Positions 7,859 to 16,166 of a stretch of DNA of 37,288 nt are shown here, piece after piece. The notes beneath the pieces are model-generated. The model made no database searches, had not been told where the DNA came from, and was given only the letters and a program-made list of their open reading frames with translations. The DNA is from Mojavia pulchra JT2-VF2. Its GTDB lineage: Bacteria > Cyanobacteriota > Cyanobacteriia > Cyanobacteriales > Nostocaceae. The position numbers were made by a program, and so were the translations under genes. The stretch spans positions 1-37,288 of the forward strand of contig JAHHHN010000044.1 in the NCBI GenBank assembly GCA_019359325.1, given 5' to 3'. Within the stretch, counting starts at the first letter, position 1, and the number at the start of each line of letters is the position of its first letter.

Positions 7859-8558
7859 TTTAGTAATCCCTCGACGCAGTGAAGTGGGCGCGAGGGAGGG
7901 GCTTTGCCCCGTCCCTCTGGACTCCCTCCCCAATGCCAGTTGTTGACCGAGCGCTGTACAAATTCCTTAGTGCGGTCAACTAGATTTTTCGCAGCGCTCA
8001 GTCACCGCTTCGCTACAACTGGCTTGTGTAAGAAAACCAGCTAAGAAACGGCGACTTTGTAAAAGCTGTCAATCGCTTTTGGTAAAGGTTTCAGGTAGCC
8101 ACGACTGCGAAACTTCCTTGCTCGGTCGAGCCTATTTCTTAGTTTTAATAGGCTTCTGTATATTAAAAAATAATTTTAATAGGGGTAAGTCTATATATTA
8201 TGAGCCAATTGGTACATATAGATAAACCTCCGGCAATTACACAACATATCTATAATTTCTCTATAGAATGACTTAAAAGTCACAAAATAAGCATAAATGC
8301 TTAAGAAAATGCAACCATAGATTAAAGCAGCATAGTGTGCCAGAGAAGGCATCCTTAATCTATGGATTATTTTGATAGGTGTAATCCCTTATATCTTAAA
8401 GATGGTGGTAGATCGATATCCCTTGGGTTGCAAAAACCGCGAAATCAAATGTTATTTGAGCGGGTGGGGCGACCAGAGTATGGGGCAATCGCCCAAACCT
8501 TTAGCGACAAAGGTTCCTTCGATGTTCAACTCAGCAATAAGCAGATTGGTATCTAAAA
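7859..8558. other. 700-bp gene-poor stretch with hairpins
   Basis: A GC-rich hairpin lies at 7892-7917 (GAGGGAGGGGC, TTT, then a matching arm with one bulge). Further right are a 14-bp palindrome TGACTTAAAAGTCA (8269-8282) and a perfect 11-bp inverted repeat CCATAGATTAA / TTAATCTATGG (8315-8325 and 8355-8365). Small overlapping frames at 8362-8581 look accidental. The region may be a junction between the mobilisation segment and the transporter segment. Confidence 0.45.
8315..8365. repeat. Perfect 11-bp inverted repeat
   Basis: CCATAGATTAA (8315-8325) faces TTAATCTATGG (8355-8365) across 29 bases. It may be a recombination scar, an element end or a regulatory hairpin about 200 bp before the transporter gene. 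Confidence 0.7.
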
Positions 8559-9596
8559 ATGACGTTATCTACGTTGCCTAAATGGGCGAGCACAGGATTA
8601 GCCTTTCCCCTGATCTTTCTCAATTGCTGGCTACTCTATCGGTTGGCTACACTTTTACAACCTGTCACGAGCATTGTGATTACGGCTTGCTTAATCGCTT
8701 TTCTGCTCGACTATCCCATCAAATTTTTAGAGAAACGCGGTGTCTCGCGAGGGTGGGCGATCGCCCTGGTATTGTTAGCCGCTATGACGCTAACAACCAT
8801 TCTCTTTGTTTTTCTGGGGCCCCTCGTGTGGCAACAGCTCAATGACTTTGCTGAACGGTTACCGCGATGGATTGAGCAAGCAACAACGCAGTTGCTTTTG
8901 TTAGAAGAGCAACCCTTCTTGCAAAACTTGCCTCTTGACTTAGATCAGCTTACTGTTGAAGGAGCAAACAGGCTTTCAACCTCTTTAAGTACTGCTACAA
9001 GCCAAGTCATTGACTTTACCCTAAGCACTATCAACAGCACCCTAAACTTGTTGATTACCGTAGTGCTCAGTATCCTACTTGTTCTCAATGGCAAACCACT
9101 CTGGAACGGAACTTTGAAATGGCTCCCTGAGAGATGGCAGACTCAAATTCAAGACTCTTTACAACCTAGTTTTCAGGGCTATTTTTCCGGGCAGGCTACA
9201 TTGGCATTGTTCTTAAGCGTGGCACAGTCCATTTCCTTTATTCTTCTAGACATCCCCTTTGGTTTGTTATTTGGGATCATCATCGGTCTTGCCAGTGTGA
9301 TTCCCTTTGGTGGTACGGTGGCAATCTTGGGGGTTAGTGGTTTGCTAGCGGTTCAAAATGTCTATTTAGGGATCAAGGTATTGACTGTAGCTTTTGTGTT
9401 AGGACAGATTAATGACAATTTGATCGCGCCTCGATTACTTGGGAACGTGACTGGGTTAAATCCTGCAATCGTGATTGTTGTTTTGTTAATTGGGGCAAAG
9501 TTTGCCGGATTTCTAGGATTACTTCTGGCAGTACCAATTACAAGTTTTCTCAAAAAGATTGCTGATGCTCTACGGGAGCCAATCATTGGTCACTAA
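8559..9596 (+). CDS. AI-2E family transporter (PerM/TqsA-like membrane protein)
   Basis: 345 residues, integral membrane protein of the AI-2E/UPF0118 family. Hydrophobic segments lie at about 14-35, 38-55, 65-88, 150-172, 205-232, 235-262 and 290-325. The hydrophilic stretch at about 90-145 between the third and fourth is typical. The C-terminal part has the family pattern with DNLIAPRLLGN, then GLNPAIVIV and GAKFAGFLGLLLAVP. Members export small molecules (AI-2, indole) or act in Na+/H+ exchange; the substrate here is unknown. The ATG at 8559 has no strong ribosome binding site. It appears to be a single-gene unit. Confidence 0.9.
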   Translation: MTLSTLPKWASTGLAFPLIFLNCWLLYRLATLLQPVTSIVITACLIAFLLDYPIKFLEKRGVSRGWAIALVLLAAMTLTTILFVFLGPLVWQQLNDFAERLPRWIEQATTQLLLLEEQPFLQNLPLDLDQLTVEGANRLSTSLSTATSQVIDFTLSTINSTLNLLITVVLSILLVLNGKPLWNGTLKWLPERWQTQIQDSLQPSFQGYFSGQATLALFLSVAQSISFILLDIPFGLLFGIIIGLASVIPFGGTVAILGVSGLLAVQNVYLGIKVLTVAFVLGQINDNLIAPRLLGNVTGLNPAIVIVVLLIGAKFAGFLGLLLAVPITSFLKKIADALREPIIGH

Positions 9597-9946
9597 AAAT
9601 AGTATCAGGTCGATGAAATAAAAACAGATCTGTTTGTTGACAAACCGCAGTATAAATGTCGTACTCAGTCTGTGAAATTAAATTTTTAATTTCCATACCT
9701 TACATTTTGCATCAATATGGACGGGGAGCCACCGATTTTCTGCGATCACCATTTTCTCCCCCAGCCTCCCCAGCCCCCCAGCTTCAACTGAGCAATAGAG
9801 ATGCACAACACTGGCTGTTATTACCCTTATCAATAGCGCATTTGCAGTAGATAACGTTAGCTGTTTCTTATCTATTGCTTACTTTTACTTTTTTATTAAA
9901 AATATTAAAAAACATTTTTCAAGTAAAAAACCAAAAATTGTAGCTT
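9597..9946. other. 350-bp intergenic region
   Basis: Contains an AT hairpin (GAAATTAAA at 9674-9682 with TTTAATTTC at 9685-9693), possibly a weak terminator for the transporter gene. A C-rich stretch of CCCCAGCCTCC type (about 9758-9780) is common in cyanobacterial intergenic DNA. The AT-rich 9870-9940 probably holds the acetyltransferase promoter. No gene is supported. Confidence 0.4.
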
Positions 9947-10471
9947 ATGGAGAATTTAGAAAAAGTAAGTTTAGAGTCTAAAAGACTGATTTTACAACCG
10001 ATTTCGTTGGAATATACAGAAGATGTATTTCGAGAATTTACAAGCGAAATTACCACCTTTATGTATCCGAAACCAGCCCAGAGTCTCGGTGAAACTGAAA
10101 AGATAATCAAAGATATGATTCTACAACGAGAAAATCACACTGACCTAGTATTGGTAATTCTTAAAAAGGATAATTTAGAGTTTTTAGGAATTTGCGAAGT
10201 TGGTGCTATTAATACTGATACACCGGAGTTAGGAATTTGGCTCAAGAAATCCGCTCATGGTCATGGTTTTGGTAGAGAGGCAGTTAATGTACTAAAAAAT
10301 TGGGTGGATAAAAATTTGAAATATAATTATCTTTCCTACCCTGTTGATAAAAGAAATATCCCCAGTCGTAAAATTGCGGAAAGTATTGGGGGTAAAGTAT
10401 TTCGGGAGTTTAAACAGACTAACAAGAACGGTAATCTTCTTGATGAGGTTGAATACAGGATTTATAAATAA
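9947..10471 (+). CDS. GNAT family N-acetyltransferase (RimJ/RimL-like)
   Basis: 174 residues. The opening LESKRLILQPIS is the usual start of RimJ/RimL-type acetyltransferases. The acetyl-CoA pyrophosphate loop is H104-G-H-G-F-G-R110, after the beta strand ELGIWL. NIPSRKIAESIG near 144-156 is the family's conserved Asn/Ser helix before the final strands. The substrate (protein N-terminus, ribosomal protein or small molecule) cannot be told. It converges with the helicase gene, 48 bp away. Confidence 0.88.
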   Translation: MENLEKVSLESKRLILQPISLEYTEDVFREFTSEITTFMYPKPAQSLGETEKIIKDMILQRENHTDLVLVILKKDNLEFLGICEVGAINTDTPELGIWLKKSAHGHGFGREAVNVLKNWVDKNLKYNYLSYPVDKRNIPSRKIAESIGGKVFREFKQTNKNGNLLDEVEYRIYK

Positions 10472-10519
10472 ACGGCATCTCCTGCTAAATACACAAAAAA
10501 TACTTTTAAATGATTAAAA

Positions 10520-13387
10520 TTACCGCATCTCTCCAAATTGCTTAATATATTCCACCAACTCTCTGGTATAACCCCCTTCAGAAATTCGCCCCAAATTCCC
10601 CACCAAAATAAACAATTCTCGCGCTCTACTTACAGCCACATTGAGTAAATTAGGTCTACGATTAATAAACCAGAGACTATCAGTTGTTTGGCATTGGCGA
10701 GTCGAGAAAATTATCACTGATTTCTGACCTCCCTGAAATGTGTGAACTGTGCCAAGACTTTGCTGCGAGAAATTTTTCCAGCGAGATTGTAAACGCTGAG
10801 TCAGTGCATTTACTTGACGGCGGTAAGGTGAAATTACGCCAATTTCGTTCTCAGAGTCAGTAGGATTTAAGTAATAACCCGCCGCTAATAACTCCTCAAT
10901 CAACGCTTCTACTGCATCAACTTCTGCCCAATTAACGTTGTTCTCTAGCTTCCCTTCTACATTGCAACCAATTAAGTTAGTACCTAACTGAGAAGCTTTC
11001 GGTTCAGTTTTGATGATCATGCCGTAATTGCACAAGCGATCGCAAAAATCAGCAATCGCCGGAACGCAACGGTAATGATATTTAAGGATAATACCCTGAC
11101 CAATATCTTGCGGTTGCCCTAATGCCCCAGCCGCTCGGTGATAAGCTGTGGATGCAGTGGGGCTGTAGCGGTCATAGTCGGAATCCGTAAGTCCCTGTTC
11201 TAGAAAAGATTTCCGGCGATATTCCTCTTTCTTCTGGTCACTTAAATTTACCACTGGCTCTAATTGCAATGGATCGCCCACAATCAAAGCCCGATTACAC
11301 CGCACTAAAACGGGAAAAACCTGATGTGGTGGAATCTGACCCGCTTCATCTACAATTACTTGGTCAATACAGCCACTATCTGGATATGGTAACAAACTGC
11401 GGATAGAATGCAAAGTGCAAAGAAACACCGGAAATAACAGACTAATATCCCGATAAATGTTTCTCCAATTATGACTTAACTGACGGTAAGCTTCCCATTC
11501 GCCATTCAAGACAGCAATGTAAGTTCTAATGGAAGCTACTACTTCATCTTTTCGCCGTCGAGCTTCCTGCTGTTGAAATTGCCAAGACAACTCAAATAAC
11601 TCTACTTGCAGCGAGTGCAATTCGCTGTAGAAACGACTGTAAAAATCTTTGGTGGGATAAGTAGCAAGTCTATTTTCGACCTCTCCTCGGTGAGTAATGA
11701 GGTTACTAAGTTGTTGCTGTAATAACTCTCGCTGCTGTGATGTGCTATCAACACTATTTTCTTGTTGCTGCCAGTTTGATGCTTCTGCTAGTAGCTGGTC
11801 AACACTTTGCGTTGCTGCTATGAGAGATTCAGTTGTAAGTGGAATTTGGAAGGGAAATGGTGTGGCCAGCGTCGCTAACACAGGCATCTCTATTTGTTTA
11901 TGCAAGCGTTTGAGAAGATGACGAGGGCTGGTTTTGGTTATCGACTGCCAGAATCGTTTAATCGTTTGCAAAAGCTTGACAAACCAGAAGTCATTTTTAC
12001 TCTTATTCTGCCAGTAATCTTCTTTTGGCAAAGAACGCCTAGCACTGTCAAGATGTTGCCCTATCTGCTGGTAGGCTTCTACTGGAAATCCAGAGTAGTC
12101 GCGTGAATATTCTAACGGTGATGATGGCTGAAGTTCAAAGGTCTTTATCGCCGACTCAACCGATTGTATATCTCGGCATAGTTCCTCTAAGAGTTGTTCA
12201 TTAACACTTTTCTTTTGAAGCTCATCTTCGTCTTGTTGTTTGTAAGATTCTATTTGTTGAACACCTGCTAACAATTGTTGCTGTGCTGACGACCCTTCAT
12301 CATAATTAAACGTTTCTTTGGTTAACCAGTCGAGAGCAGCTTGCAACTTAGGTAAAACTTGGGTGCCAACCGAATCCCTAGAACCTCCTGATAGATAAAA
12401 ACGGTCAGAGGTCAAGTTGCTGGCTAAGATTTTCTCAACGTTCTTTACAGCATAGTTGTTAGTGCTTGTTACCACAGTTAGGTTACTTTTATCTTCACCC
12501 GTTGTTGCTAATTGCACGGCTCGACATACCACTTGCTGCGCTATCTTATGTAGCAACAGTGTGGTCTTGCCATTTCCCGGTGGGCCAATCACAGCAGTAA
12601 CAGGTTCTTCCTGGGAATGTTTGAGAGCTTGTGCTTGATAGTCATCAGGCTGGGAGTTGGGAAATGCACCCAAAAAAAGCACTTCATGCCGAGGTGCTTT
12701 TGGTTGTCCAAACAGGTATTCGTAAGCTGGGTGTCCTGGTCTTGCCCAAGGAAAGTAATTTTGTTCGCTGATTTTTTGAAAATCTTTTTTGAGGTTGTAA
12801 TTAAAAGGAGCGTAGTCAAAATCCAACAAATAAGGGAGAAGTTTTGACCGCACCGGAAACGGCGGGATTTCAATCAGTCCCAGAAAATCCTGTAGTGTCT
12901 TAAAGGGACGATTGAAAGTAGTTTCGAGAAAAACTTTCAAACCTTCCCTTGTGACTAAGAACTCAGCCGCTTCCTCCTCTAGTCCGTACCACTGCATCAA
13001 ATTGGGAATAACAGGCTGAAACTCGTACTGGGTTAAATCCCATCCGCTACTACGATAATTGCCCTCAAAGATAGGAGAAATGTTGATGGTGAACAACGGG
13101 TGAAATTGACGGCGATTCGATTCAACTACATAAAGCTGCGGGAAAGCTACAGCAATTGATGGTAATTTTGTTTGCTCTTTATTCCTTGCACTTTTAAACG
13201 GTTGCTTTATCTTTTTAAATAAAGACTCGTCTATTAATAATTTATCGCCTACCAGATTTACAAGAGAGTCCCAGATGTTTGGTTGTTCCGAGTTGTCAGG
13301 TTCTACTTTGGCATTACTCAAATTTTCTACGTGGATGTAATCTAACCAAGCTTTGAGTAATGCTCGAATCTGTGAATCTTCTGTCAT
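10520..13387 (-). CDS. Superfamily 1 helicase (UPF1/Dna2-like AAA domains)
   Basis: 955 residues from the preferred ATG at 13387, which has GGGGAG 8 bases upstream; an in-frame ATG at 13420 is less likely. The N-terminal 230 residues are unassigned. Motif I is G268-P-P-G-N-G-K274-T-T. A long insert with coiled-coil stretches (about 350-640) separates it from motif II D680-E-A-G. Then come VGDPLQLEP (motif III), YHYRC (IV), ISPYRRQV, GTVHTFQGGQ (V) and NVAVSRARE (VI). The order is that of UPF1-type helicases with split RecA domains. Stand-alone plasmid relatives are often defence-associated or act in repair, but no nuclease domain is visible here. The role is open. Confidence 0.88.
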   Translation of the reverse strand: MTEDSQIRALLKAWLDYIHVENLSNAKVEPDNSEQPNIWDSLVNLVGDKLLIDESLFKKIKQPFKSARNKEQTKLPSIAVAFPQLYVVESNRRQFHPLFTINISPIFEGNYRSSGWDLTQYEFQPVIPNLMQWYGLEEEAAEFLVTREGLKVFLETTFNRPFKTLQDFLGLIEIPPFPVRSKLLPYLLDFDYAPFNYNLKKDFQKISEQNYFPWARPGHPAYEYLFGQPKAPRHEVLFLGAFPNSQPDDYQAQALKHSQEEPVTAVIGPPGNGKTTLLLHKIAQQVVCRAVQLATTGEDKSNLTVVTSTNNYAVKNVEKILASNLTSDRFYLSGGSRDSVGTQVLPKLQAALDWLTKETFNYDEGSSAQQQLLAGVQQIESYKQQDEDELQKKSVNEQLLEELCRDIQSVESAIKTFELQPSSPLEYSRDYSGFPVEAYQQIGQHLDSARRSLPKEDYWQNKSKNDFWFVKLLQTIKRFWQSITKTSPRHLLKRLHKQIEMPVLATLATPFPFQIPLTTESLIAATQSVDQLLAEASNWQQQENSVDSTSQQRELLQQQLSNLITHRGEVENRLATYPTKDFYSRFYSELHSLQVELFELSWQFQQQEARRRKDEVVASIRTYIAVLNGEWEAYRQLSHNWRNIYRDISLLFPVFLCTLHSIRSLLPYPDSGCIDQVIVDEAGQIPPHQVFPVLVRCNRALIVGDPLQLEPVVNLSDQKKEEYRRKSFLEQGLTDSDYDRYSPTASTAYHRAAGALGQPQDIGQGIILKYHYRCVPAIADFCDRLCNYGMIIKTEPKASQLGTNLIGCNVEGKLENNVNWAEVDAVEALIEELLAAGYYLNPTDSENEIGVISPYRRQVNALTQRLQSRWKNFSQQSLGTVHTFQGGQKSVIIFSTRQCQTTDSLWFINRRPNLLNVAVSRARELFILVGNLGRISEGGYTRELVEYIKQFGEMR

Positions 13388-13468
13388 CTCTGTTTCTCCC
13401 CTTGCACCTCTGTTGTTCACAGATTTTCAAACTCTAGAAGTAGAGATTACCTGACAATTCATTCCAAG

Positions 13469-14542
13469 TCACTCATCCCCAAGTAAGGCTTCTAGCTTGT
13501 TTAAAAGGTTTACTAGCTGCTTTTGCTTGCTAGGAATATTCCAAAGCTGACGCTTTTTAATGCGCTGGGTGATATCTTTGAGCCGTTCTGGTATTTGGTT
13601 AGGTGTTTTGGATGATGGTGGTTCAGATGAAGTGTTGGCTTGGATTTGTTCTTTGATTTGGCTTAAAGACCAATCGTTAGTTATTGCAAGGGACAAGAGT
13701 TCTTTTCGCAATTCCTCATCTTTTACCCGTGCCAGGGCTTGAGCTTTAGTGTATTCCAGCTTGCCTTCTCGCAGTGCCATTAAAATTTCTTCGGGCAGAT
13801 TGAGCAACGGTAAACGCTTGGTGGTGAACGATAGCCAATTCATGAGTCCCAAGCTCTCAAATACCTGTTGTACCGTCTTTGATTGCTCCAAATCCACTTT
13901 AGGAGAAACGTTTCTCCTAGATTCTGTCTCCTCATTTAAATTGTCAGAAATGTTGTCAAGAGATTCAGTCTCTTCTGAGTTAGGAGAAACGTTTTTCCTA
14001 GATTCATTTAATGAATCTTTTGATTGCTCTTCATCTTTACTGTGAGCGTTCTTCATTCGGTACAGTAAGGATTTGACGGCTTCTACATCGCAATGAAGCC
14101 GGATTGCTAACAGGTGCAAGATACCTTCGGTTTCTTCAACCGGGTTAAGGTCTTCTCGTTGCAGGTTTTCAATCAAAGCTAACTGAAACGCTTGGTCATC
14201 AGATAGCTCACGCACAACTACAGGCACAGTTTCAAGTTTTACTTCTTGTCCTGCCCGATAGCGTCGTTCTCCTGCTACTAATTCGTATTTCCCTCCGCCT
14301 AGTGGACGCACCAACAGAGGCTGGAGAATGCCATGCAGTTTGACTGACTCAACTAATTCTTTTAATGCTTGTGGATCAAAGTATCGTCTAGGCTGGTGTT
14401 GAGGCAGAGCTATATCTTCAAGCTTGACAGTAGTTTCAGTAGCGGCTGGCTGTTCTGCATCCGGTAAGGATAACCAAGGGGCAGGTGGTGGAGTTGTAAT
14501 TTGACCCCCAAAAGGTTTATCAGTTTGTTTACGTCTTATCAC
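13469..14542 (-). CDS. parB: ParB/RepB/Spo0J partition protein
   Basis: 357 residues, GTG start sharing GTGA with the parA stop (4-bp overlap). It binds a centromere and, in this family, uses CTP to slide. The ParB N-terminal domain spans about 37-135, with GERRYRA (91-97) as the CTP-binding motif and ENLQRED (125-131). A DNA-binding helical domain follows (about 135-165 and 225-290). Between them, residues 168-222 form a low-complexity insert holding two 27-residue-spaced repeats (SRKNVSP at 181-187 and SRRNVSP at 208-214). The DNA of these repeats carries the palindromes listed separately. A charged C-terminal tail (about 320-357) probably dimerises. Confidence 0.93.
   Translation of the reverse strand: MIRRKQTDKPFGGQITTPPPAPWLSLPDAEQPAATETTVKLEDIALPQHQPRRYFDPQALKELVESVKLHGILQPLLVRPLGGGKYELVAGERRYRAGQEVKLETVPVVVRELSDDQAFQLALIENLQREDLNPVEETEGILHLLAIRLHCDVEAVKSLLYRMKNAHSKDEEQSKDSLNESRKNVSPNSEETESLDNISDNLNEETESRRNVSPKVDLEQSKTVQQVFESLGLMNWLSFTTKRLPLLNLPEEILMALREGKLEYTKAQALARVKDEELRKELLSLAITNDWSLSQIKEQIQANTSSEPPSSKTPNQIPERLKDITQRIKKRQLWNIPSKQKQLVNLLNKLEALLGDE
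13901..13999. promoter_or_regulatory. Two 18-bp palindromes inside parB, candidate parS
   Basis: AGGAGAAACGTTTCTCCT (13901-13918) is a perfect palindrome. A second copy at 13982-13999 differs by one base (GTTTTTCCT arm). Both are embedded in a longer match (TTAGGAGAAACGTTT, then YTCCTAGATTC) and start 81 bp apart. The palindrome shares a GAAAC/GTTTC half-site with the classic parS TGTTTCACGTGAAACA, though its centre lacks CACGTG. Location within the parB gene fits a centromere; alternatively the repeat is just a duplicated codon block. Confidence 0.5.
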
Positions 14543-15309
14543 AAAGCCTCCAAAGCCAAAGCGATTTCTTCAAGGATAGGGACTACAGAATGTTTAGGGT
14601 CAAACACTGCTAGGGGCGCACGTTCTTCTGTTGCATCGACAAAAGCGGTTGCTCTGGGGATGGCTGGGAAAATCCGACCCCAAGCAGAAAGTTGTTCTTG
14701 TATTGCTGCCAATGCTCGTTTATCGGCTGAGTTTTGGTTTGCATACCGCGTAGGAACAAACCCGGCTATTTGGATTTTGCGGTTGGCTTTATTTTTAACG
14801 TGGGTAATAGTTTGTAACAGTTCATCTGTTCCCTCAAAAGCTTTGAGATGGGTTTCTAGGGGGACGAGTACGTGTGTGGCCGCAACTAAGGAGATATAAG
14901 AAAGCAATCCTAAGCTGGGAGGACAATCTATAAGGATGAAGTCGTATTCATCTAAAACAGATTCAATGGCTTCCTTGAGGCGTAAGTCGCGCATGGCAGC
15001 ACTTACTAACTGCATTTCTGCTCCACTTAGGACTCGGTTAGCAGGAACTAAGTCCATACCGTGAATGCCGTCATGAATCGGTAAGGGCTGCTCGTTGACA
15101 ATGGCATCGGCAATGGTTTTTTGTAACTGAGATGGCACTAACCCCATAAATTTTGTCAAGGACGCTTGGGGGTCTATGTCAATGAGAAGAACGCGGTGTT
15201 CTCGTTTTGCTAGGTGGTATCCCAGGTTTTGGGTCAGTGTCGATTTGGCGACACCACCCGCCTGATTAAACAGGGCAATAATGCGGCATGGAGAGTCAGA
15301 AGTTGACAC
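14539..15309 (-). CDS. parA: ParA/Soj-type partition ATPase with variant Walker A
   Basis: 256 residues, GTG start (AGGA 11 bases upstream). It drives plasmid segregation with ParB. The Walker A region reads N15-Q-A-G-G-V-A-K22-S-T, so the signature lysine of the deviant KGGVGKST motif is Ala here and the following Gly is also Ala; the P-loop Lys22 is kept. LIDIDPQAS (42-50) and FILIDCPPSLG match ParA switch regions. No N-terminal helix-turn-helix extension is present, so this is a short (Soj-like, type Ib) ParA. It forms an operon with parB. Confidence 0.93.
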   Translation of the reverse strand: MSTSDSPCRIIALFNQAGGVAKSTLTQNLGYHLAKREHRVLLIDIDPQASLTKFMGLVPSQLQKTIADAIVNEQPLPIHDGIHGMDLVPANRVLSGAEMQLVSAAMRDLRLKEAIESVLDEYDFILIDCPPSLGLLSYISLVAATHVLVPLETHLKAFEGTDELLQTITHVKNKANRKIQIAGFVPTRYANQNSADKRALAAIQEQLSAWGRIFPAIPRATAFVDATEERAPLAVFDPKHSVVPILEEIALALEAL

Positions 15310-15463
15310 TGGCTTGTTTTCCTAGAAGATACGTTGATGTTTGGTCAACAGGCGCGATTTTAGTTTCTAGTTTATTGAAGTGTATCAAAAGAAGAGAAGC
15401 CCTAGCTAATACAGGAATATAAGCAGTAGACTTTATAAAAGAAAGCCACATGAAGTCATTGCT

Positions 15464-15679
15464 ATGACAACCAAACAAGCCATTTTTGAGGCAATTGAAC
15501 AACTGCCAGAGCAGCACCTCGAAGAAGTTTTACGGTATGTTCAACAGCTTGCACGTACCGACAAATCACCAGCCATCAATCTACACAGCAACAGTAACGA
15601 CCCCCTGGCAAACTTTATCGGTGCAGTATCTCATGGCTCCTTAGCTACCAACTTAGACGATGAACTTTATGGCGACTAA
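15464..15679 (+). CDS. Antitoxin of a PIN toxin-antitoxin pair (DUF2281-like)
   Basis: 71 residues. The first 30 residues (AIFEAIEQLPEQHLEEVLRY) have the LP...L.EVL.YV pattern of DUF2281-type antitoxins. A disordered middle follows, and an acidic end LDDELYGD that probably wraps the toxin. The stop overlaps the toxin start by 11 bp, which couples translation. It diverges from parA, with 154 bp between. Confidence 0.75.
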   Translation: MTTKQAIFEAIEQLPEQHLEEVLRYVQQLARTDKSPAINLHSNSNDPLANFIGAVSHGSLATNLDDELYGD

Positions 15680-16097
15680 GCTTTTTATTGATACTTGGGG
15701 TTGGCTTACGCTCCATGACAAAAGTGAACGTTATCACCAAGAAGCTACAAAAGCCTACCAAAGTGTCTTTTCTCAAAAAGGACAAATTTATACAACTGAT
15801 TACATTCTTGACGAAACATTCACTTTCTTCTTTCGACGACTTCCTGCACCGATAGCCGACCAATCTATGAAAGCACTGCTGTCAGCCTTTAATGCCGATA
15901 ACTTTTATTTAATCCGCATTACTGAAGAACGCTTTGCCCAAACTCAACTACTCCGTTCTAAGTTTCTCGATAAGCCCTTGATTTCTTTTACTGACTTGAC
16001 CTCAATGGTCGTTATGCAAGAATGTAACATTACAACCATCCTCACCGAAGATGCTCACTTTACTCATGTGGGCATGGGCTTTGAATTAGTTCCCTAA
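15669..16097 (+). CDS. PIN-domain ribonuclease toxin (VapC-like)
   Basis: 142 residues from ATG 15669, whose codon lies inside the antitoxin's end; an upstream in-frame start at 15660 is less likely. PIN nucleases cut RNA using acidic residues, here D8 (FIDTW), E49 (LDET), D109 (SFTD) and D128 (LTED). It should act as a plasmid addiction toxin with the preceding antitoxin. Length is normal for the family. Confidence 0.87.
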   Translation: MATKLFIDTWGWLTLHDKSERYHQEATKAYQSVFSQKGQIYTTDYILDETFTFFFRRLPAPIADQSMKALLSAFNADNFYLIRITEERFAQTQLLRSKFLDKPLISFTDLTSMVVMQECNITTILTEDAHFTHVGMGFELVP

Positions 16098-16166
16098 TTG
16101 GGGAAGAACTGGTCAAGTGTACTTATGCGGTGTGGTCAAAAGTAGTTGTTAGGGTGTCGGTGCATC

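Noticed and set aside
7892-7917. GC-rich hairpin as an intrinsic terminator
   Set aside because: The stem is strong but no T run follows on either strand.
8030-8160. Frame with CKSCQ and HDCET, zinc-finger-like
   Set aside because: No start codon in place and no family recognised; the cysteine spacing could be chance.
8362-8581. Two overlapping small frames before the AI-2E transporter gene
   Set aside because: No ribosome binding site, no recognisable content, and they overlap each other in different frames.
16146-16166. Upstream TTG start for the SNF2 gene
   Set aside because: The ATG at 16167 fits the family start better; the extra seven residues look non-coding.
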